From Anisakis pegreffii (lineage: Eukaryota; Nematoda; Chromadorea; Rhabditida; Anisakidae): DNA of 64,000 nucleotides. A program made the position numbers and the translations under genes. Below the pieces are notes generated by a model that had not been told where the DNA came from, ran no database searches, and saw only the letters and a program-made list of their open reading frames with translations. Location of the stretch: contig JAPYMA010000766.1 of assembly GCA_035041965.1 (NCBI GenBank), forward strand, positions 62,001-126,000, given 5' to 3'. Below are positions 51,790 through 64,000 of the stretch, piece after piece (position 1 is the stretch's first letter; every line of letters begins with the position of its first letter).

Positions 51790-52870
51790 TCGAAAATTCG
51801 GATTCTCATAAATAGGATGACACAAACGATAGTAGAACCCGTTTAACTTTCTTGGACACATTCGGATATGATTTAATCATTAAAAGTCGGAACTCTGACA
51901 AAGGCTTCTCGTCGAAAACATCCCACGCGTTCAAATTAATTCCAAAAATTCGTCGTGTTTATCATCAGAGACTCTCCATCGGCGTTTCGAATGGATTCCT
52001 CACTAGACTCAAATCATCATTACTCATTTCAGGGAAGTATTTCATGAATTCATTCTCCAGTGTTGTAAGATGGCCCAAAATTTGTTTTTTGTTTTCTAGT
52101 AAAACCGATCGTTGCTTCCAGCATCCAAAGCTACTGAAGTTTTTCGAATATTGCAGAATTGTTCATCTACGCCTTCCTTATCCAGTTCTCCAAGTTGTTC
52201 ATGAAAGCCTTCAAACAATCAATAACCCTCAACATATCCCCGTTCTTCCCTTGCATTAGAAACCTGGGTTATGTCTACCAAATATGCAAGACGCATCAAT
52301 GATTCATCATCTTTCAAGAATCTGTGAAATTTTGGCTTATTCTGAGTGTCAAAAAGTACTCTAATTCGTTCTTTTGTGTAAAAAAAGGAGCCGTTCTTGA
52401 TTTATATACATATCATTAAGGAACATTTCAAAACAGTGTGAATTGAGGGTTGAACCTTTAATATAATGTACCGTTTAAATTATTCGATTCAAAACTTTTC
52501 GAGTGTATGAGGAAGTGTTTTTGAGGATAACGCTTGACGATGGATCATGCAGTGCACTCCTCTCACATTTAGAGAACGCTGTTTCACAGCAGCTCGAAAT
52601 CCCGATTTCATCTTTAGCATAGCGGATGCTCCATCCGTGCAGCAGCCACAAACATTATCTCAGTGGAGGCCCTCTGATTCATATAATTACGAAACTTTTT
52701 CTAGGATATATGTAGCTTCGATGACTGTCTCCAATCTTCAGCAAAACCGAAACTCTTCTTTAACTGTATCTAAAAAATATTTTGTGAATACTAGCAACTG
52801 TGAGCATGACGACACCTCCGCTGATTCATTGAGATGAGTCGACAACAGGCCAAATGCTGCTGACTTGATC
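51790..52870 (-). pseudogene. Decayed hAT-family DNA transposase (ZBED5/SCAND3-like)
   Basis: Minus-strand frames, interrupted by stops and frameshifts, follow a hAT transposase from N to C. About 52850-52660 gives FRFCWRLETVIEATYILEKV. About 52660-52500 gives DNVCGCCTDGASAML, MKSGFRAAVKQ and VHCMIHRQALSSKTLP. About 52320-52170 gives RFLKDDESLMRLAYLVDI, a frameshift, then LMQGKNGDMLRVIDCLKAF and NNLENWIRK. About 52080-51800 gives ENEFMKYFPEM, LVRNPFETP and FRLLMIKSYPNVSKK. The CTDGAxAM and CMIHRQALxSKTLP motifs are diagnostic of this domesticated-gene-related hAT group. Several in-frame stops show it is inactive. Terminal inverted repeats were not found with confidence. Confidence 0.88.
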
Positions 52871-53270
52871 TGTTGCACAACTCGCTCTTTGATATCCACA
52901 GCCATCCCGTTCACTCCTAACTGAACGATTGAATCAGATAATGGGGTCGCTGCGAGCTTTCCTCCACTACATCACCCAAAACAATTTCTGCATTTTAACA
53001 GCACATGGTTTGATCAGATTCTCGACTATAGCGTGCAGTTTTTTGCTTTACTATCTCTATCTCATTTATAGATGGGAAAATACTAATTTTCAACCTAGAA
53101 ACTCATAACTAGTGTTGGGAACTACAAAATTTCTTACGGTGTACCCTAACCGAACTAAATATGGATGGTTAGCGACAGGCAAATTTTGAGTATCGTTCGT
53201 TTCTAATCGAAGGTAATCGAAGTTCGGTTTGCTGAGGTCACCGATCGAACAGTCCCTTCCAATTTTTTTT
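52871..53270. other. Flank between the hAT relic and the duplicated unit
   Basis: Probably 5' parts of the hAT element too decayed to read, then unassigned sequence. ACTAGTGTTGGGAACTA at about 53110 resembles a hAT-like terminus, but no partner end was found. Confidence 0.4.
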
Positions 53271-53820
53271 TTCGAAAATTTTCAAAACTTTCACTACAGG
53301 TAGCCATCTGTGGATTTTTTCGGAATCAGCTTCGAACGTGAACCCGCGTTTTTAGCGGCTAGTAGTGAAGGGAGCACGTAATAGTATAAGCAGTCAAAAA
53401 GACACTTCTCGATATCTAGCCTAGGCCATATTATAAGGGTTTAAAATTTTGAAAATTTTTCGAAAATATTTTAGCTTATATCTAAACAGCCGTTCGAGGT
53501 GGGGGTCTAATAATACAACTTTGAATAGCAGTAGGGAAGATCTTCGTCCCGGTAGTGTAAGCTCAAAAAAAATTTCGAAATTTTCACCTCAGGTAGCCAC
53601 TAGAGCTACCTGTGGATTTTTTCGGAATCAGCTTCGAACCTGATCCCATGTTTTTAGCTGCTAGAATTTAAGGGAGGATCTAGTATATAATCATTTAAAA
53701 GGACACTTCTCGATATCTAGCCTAGGCCAAGTTATAAGATTTTGAAATTTTAAACATTATGAAAAATTTTCGAAAATATTTCTGCTTATATCTAAGCAGC
53801 CATTTTTTTTTTCAAAAACA
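53271..53820 (+). repeat. Two tandem copies of a unit of roughly 300 bp
   Basis: Copy 1 (about 53271-53506) and copy 2 (about 53571-53820) share long blocks in the same order: CTGTGGATTTTTTCGGAATC, AGCTTCGAAC, GACACTTCTCGATATCTAGC, CTAGGCCA, TTTTCGAAAATATTT and CTTATATCTAA.CAGCC. They differ by substitutions and small indels. The unit has no coding capacity and looks like a dispersed repeat family or the end of an unidentified transposon. Confidence 0.85.
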
Positions 53821-53875
53821 ACTTGTTAAACGTATCATACTTCTGTATTCCAAAAGTTGATTCCCAATCTCCGGA

Positions 53876-53958
53876 CAGCCACGGGATTGAGAAACGGTCT
53901 CGGGATTAAATCCCCGCCTTGAGCTGAGGAAGGCGGGGGAGTTTGCAAACTCTAGCTG
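53876..53958. repeat. Cluster of short GC-rich palindromes
   Basis: Within about 80 bases there are three features. CGGGATT occurs as a direct repeat, with a facing ATCCCCG. A strong stem, CCCCGCCTT with AAGGCGGGG, encloses a 9-base loop. A perfect palindrome, GAGTTTGCAAACTC, follows. The cluster stands out in AT-rich surroundings and lies just after the duplicated unit. It could be a transposon end or an RNA-level hairpin. Confidence 0.7.
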
Positions 53959-54032
53959 CACGGTCTTTTTGTTCGTTCCTCGCAACTGTTATACTCATAT
54001 AATACTAAACTGCGATTGATCACACTCGGTTC

Positions 54033-54090
54033 CATTCGATATTCTCGTAATCCTTCTCATAACCTATGAGAATTACGAGAATATTGAATG
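54033..54090. repeat. Inverted repeat of 25-28 bp arms with a 5-base loop
   Basis: The left arm is 54033-54060 and the right arm 54066-54090, joined by AACCT. Both share ATATTCTCGTAAT or its complement, and they differ by one substitution and a 3-base indel. The folded length of about 58 nt is close to a small pre-miRNA, but the position and flanks give no further support. Confidence 0.75.
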
Positions 54091-57000
54091 AATTTATGGG
54101 GATGGATTCTTATACATGAATGAATAATTGTTATTCAGTTACATTCTTATTCTGATTATCATCAGCTATTACGATTTTACTGTTCATTCCAACCTTATAC
54201 GTAAACATAAATCAAATGAACCATTTATATTATTTTTCAAAATCGTATGCATATAAAAGAAACAGTGAACCTAACGTGGGTCCTCCTTTCAAGATCCAGG
54301 ACTCTGTACATAATTGTTCGCATCTCCTGTTCTTTGTGCTAAATTTAGGCACTTGATCAGGTTAAGGTGATGTGATGTTGGTATTATAAAACACAAAACT
54401 TAATAAATGGTAATAGGGATAATAATAATAATTTTATCATCATCGTTATCATCACGTCGACTGAAATGAAAACAAATTCAATTTCAAGAAAATAACTCAA
54501 AAATGGATGAACGAATCAAATTAAATTAATCAAAACTCTGAGTACATAGAGCAAACTAACAAAAAATGAGCTGAACAATTTTCAATGAGCATAAAGAAGA
54601 AATGAAACACAATGCACACTACATACAAATACGTGCGAATGTTCAATCACTCACACAATTTCAAACGTAACATTCGAGGATCATTCACCCCGGAGCAACG
54701 AGGTATTGCTCAGCATTAATTGGTTCGTAGGATCTTCAAGGAACAGCAAAGAGGAACATACAATAACCTGATAAGCTCATTATTTATGCCTGTAGCAATA
54801 TTCATAATAAGAACGACCCCTTTTATCTCATCTGAAAAATGAAGACGAATATAATGATAACGAGGATGCTAAAAATAACAACAATAACAACAACATCAAC
54901 AACAATAGTGATAATAAAATGTCTAACAATTACAATAATGTCTATGCAGTAGATAACTCCATGAACAAGTGCTAATAAAAAATTCAGTCATTTCTACACC
55001 AAACAACGGCATTAACTTTTCGTTAAAAAATTAACGACAATAATGATTATTAAACATTAACTCTCAATAAAAACAGCACATTAACATAATATCTCAATAT
55101 CATAATCAAAATATACAACAAAAAACAGAATTAATTCAGTAAATTAAGCTCCTCTCATCAAAGATAGATGAATAACTATCCATCCATTTCATGTTGTTGC
55201 CTGAGCAGAGAGCAACAAGTGAATAGATAAGTACAGCTTATGTATGGAAGAGCAGTAGTAATAAAGCTTAAGAACATAAAAATGGTGTTCTTCAAAATTC
55301 GAAAGATACAGACAGATGACGGAACTCGAAGAAGCACTCGTTACCTAGAATCCGAAACTGTTACCTTTTCATGATCCATAAAAATTCCGAACCAATCAAC
55401 CAAATGGTGAAATCCTAAGAAGCAGTCCAAGAACACTTTGAAATTGCGTGTGTTATCAATTCTTTAATTGTTCATTATATAATAGAAGGAACTAATGAAT
55501 GAAAGCAAAAAAATACACTTGATAATAACAATGGTGATGATGATAACGATGACGATGACTGATATTTTTTAATTCGATAAAGATGACTTCCATGATAACA
55601 ATTACAATAATACTTATCCACAAAAATAACAATGATTAAAAGAACCGTCACTATGAAAGTTTAACATATGTATATATATATGTATAGATCACAAACAACC
55701 GATCTGTTGAAAGCGAGAGAAATATTAAAAAGTAGAAAAAATATTCAATAAAAGATACATCTAGCGAATCAATAAAACTCTGTACATCATCAGCATAAAA
55801 GATTATTCATATGCACCGATCATTAACTAATGAATAAATAAATAAATGAAAACTTTTGGTGGTGAAACATATGTCTTGCTTTTTTCTATTCTGCATAGTC
55901 ATGCGCTTTCAGCAAAAATTTTTAAATATCACTAAAGAAGGACATCAATAGAGATTGATGAGATAATATCAAAAGAACTTTAAATTCACTATGAATATAA
56001 ATGAAATACATTCAAGAGTGTACAAGCGTAAACAGAGGAAATTCTGAGAACATGAAAGAATTTTTATAATGATGACGATGATAATGATGATACAACAGTT
56101 TACGAACAATAACCAAAAAATGCAACATGTTCGGAACATTATCTCGCAAACAACGAATTCGATAGCATTAAGGAAAGAAACAATAATTATAACAGCAATA
56201 ACGGGGATGATGATGATTATACAGCAATAGTAATATGACATCAAATGTCCACTGGAAAACTGTAAAAATTGGTCAAATTCAAAACGAACAAATGATTACT
56301 TTGCACGAATAATTGTCTGCAGCGAACATTGCGGTGCACAAAGTGTAGCGAAAACAATCCCATGAAATCAAAAAGAGGAATTCCGTACAGGAAAAACAGC
56401 GACAATCAAGACAATTTCAGATGCGGCGGATGAAGCAGATGATAGAACGACAATGTGACCGACGGTTCTGCACGGCGCGAAGCTGACGTTTCACAAAAGT
56501 GAAACTTGGACTGGCTTTCCGTTGCTGATAGTAAACAGATGAGACAGACAGATAACTAACATGAACACAAAGGAACTACACATATAAATGGAAATGACAA
56601 AAACGAGAAATTTTAGTGAAGACTGAAAGTTTTGTAAATAAATAATTCAAGTAAATAAAAGATGAATTTATTCATATAAGACACACAAATTGAACAGTAC
56701 CATCATTATATGTAAGGCGCACATGTAACATGTAACTGGCAATTACTGACTGACTGACTCGGTTTTCGGGGTTCCGATGAAATTGGGCGTGGAGCTATTT
56801 CCATACGAATGAACAGATAAATAATGAGAAATGAACAATTAACAACTCACTCCTCCGTGAATGAATGATGTGCATAGATGGATGAATTAACGACTTAAGC
56901 ATTAACTTGACTCTTCATGATATAATAACTTTATTATGAACGATAACTACGGAAAATGCAAACGAATAGTGGATGAATTGAATGCACAGATAGTATAATA

Positions 57001-57963
57001 ATAGGAAGGCAGTAACAATATAAATTTGATAACGAGTCTAATCGAAATTGGCTGTAGTGGCCGTTGTTGTTGGTGGATTATGAAACCATTCGGGAACTTG
57101 AAGTTAACGCTGTTGCTCCAGCAGCATTTGCTGACAAATACGATAACGAAGATAAAGATGATGAACTTTAAGAGGATGAAACAGTAATATTTTAGGGGCG
57201 AGAGATCACCGCATTTGCACATGATGAGGAACATGAGCTGTCATTATTATTGTTATTATCATTGTTAGTGTTCATGTTGCTGTTGACATTGTTACTACTA
57301 CGATAGAGTGGTGATGAGTGCAGAATGAAGACGAACAGAATACGAATTCGCTGCGAAGATGACGATTCGACGGGAATAAAATTTTGAGTTTGAATCAGAA
57401 AAAACGATGGATTTGAAGATATCGTAGTTGCAGCCACATTTACACCTCCACCACTAGCAGCAACAGCAACAGCAGCAATAACTATTGCACTATGCAAGCT
57501 GAGATTTCCTTTGTGGCAACAATGTGGCCGCATTAGTACTACTCTACAATGCAACAACAATCAACTTTATTATTACCACCAATCAATTACTGAATGAATG
57601 TAATTGAAAATCACATGCTCATCATCACCTTTCAATCTAAGACAGTCACAAATTTACTGCTTAACCACATGTCCTTTCACCATTATCATCAACTAAAACA
57701 AATACAAACAAGCAAACAGCTTAACAAATACCTTATGAGTATGTTGTAAATTCACAGCTGAGCGCAGATAGTGACGAAGTGAAGCTGCGCCAGCAGCACA
57801 ACAACAATAACAACGATTTTTTGAGGTTAATAATAAATCAATAGTTGACTGCGGGGAGGAATCTGAAAAACGAAATAAGACATTATTGTCACCAACATTT
57901 TCAAGGATATTACGAAAGCGATGAAACAACTAATGGATAGTAAGTAATAAATTACAATGTTGA
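54091..57963. other. Gene-free AT-rich interval downstream of the DYRK1 gene
   Basis: No exon chain is recognised on either strand. Simple AAT, AAC and GATGAT-type runs are frequent (for example about 54420-54440, 54880-54905 and 56070-56090). Part of the right side should be the 3' UTR of the minus-strand kinase gene; a minus-strand AATAAA lies at about 57565-57570. Confidence 0.55.

Positions 57964-64000
<6,037 letters not shown>

Noticed and set aside
51852..52837. Plus-strand ORFs of 135 and 96 codons
   Set aside because: They lie antisense to the hAT transposase relic, whose minus-strand motifs explain the open frames.

Overview
This window looks like nuclear DNA from a nematode. It is AT-rich, and its protein-coding genes are split by introns that mostly end in TTTCAG or a close variant, the usual nematode acceptor. 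It also carries a ShKT cysteine motif, and its gene set is typical of animals. I cannot name the species from sequence alone. All gene models below were built by eye by joining exons whose reading phases agree and whose product matches a known family.

Layout from left to right. (1) 382-2746, minus strand: a cytosolic-type sulfotransferase whose last exon appears to lie off the left edge. (2) 2747-17015: a gene-poor stretch of about 14 kb with microsatellites, a TTAGGC-containing 16-bp minisatellite near 14.1 kb and only doubtful short ORFs. (3) 17016-26774, plus strand: a secreted Reeler-domain gene with two apparent 3' ends, one ending at 25362 and the other running on through a Gln/Pro-rich exon to a ShKT domain. 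A foldback transposon and hairpins sit in its long intron. (4) 28594-32858, plus: calreticulin, nine exons, with the KDEL signal completed by a 12-base last exon. (5) 34214-36684, plus: a CCDC97 homologue. (6) 39693-about 45156, plus: a short GYF-domain protein of GIGYF/PERQ type. (7) 47645-50727: about 3 kb of a 10-bp AT satellite arranged as an inverted repeat, with a LINE 3' end inserted in one arm. (8) 51790-52870, minus: a decayed hAT transposase of ZBED5/SCAND3 type, followed by a duplicated unit of roughly 300 bp and hairpins. (9) 57964-64000, minus: a DYRK1A/minibrain (mbk-1) kinase whose 5' end lies off the right edge.

The genes do not form an operon or a pathway; they are unlinked housekeeping, secretory and regulatory functions. 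The most interesting points are in how the gene ends are built. Calreticulin seems able to lose its ER-retention signal by keeping its last intron. The Reeler gene seems able to add or omit a ShKT domain by choice of terminal exon. The satellite inverted repeat appears to preserve the empty site of the LINE insertion in its other arm.
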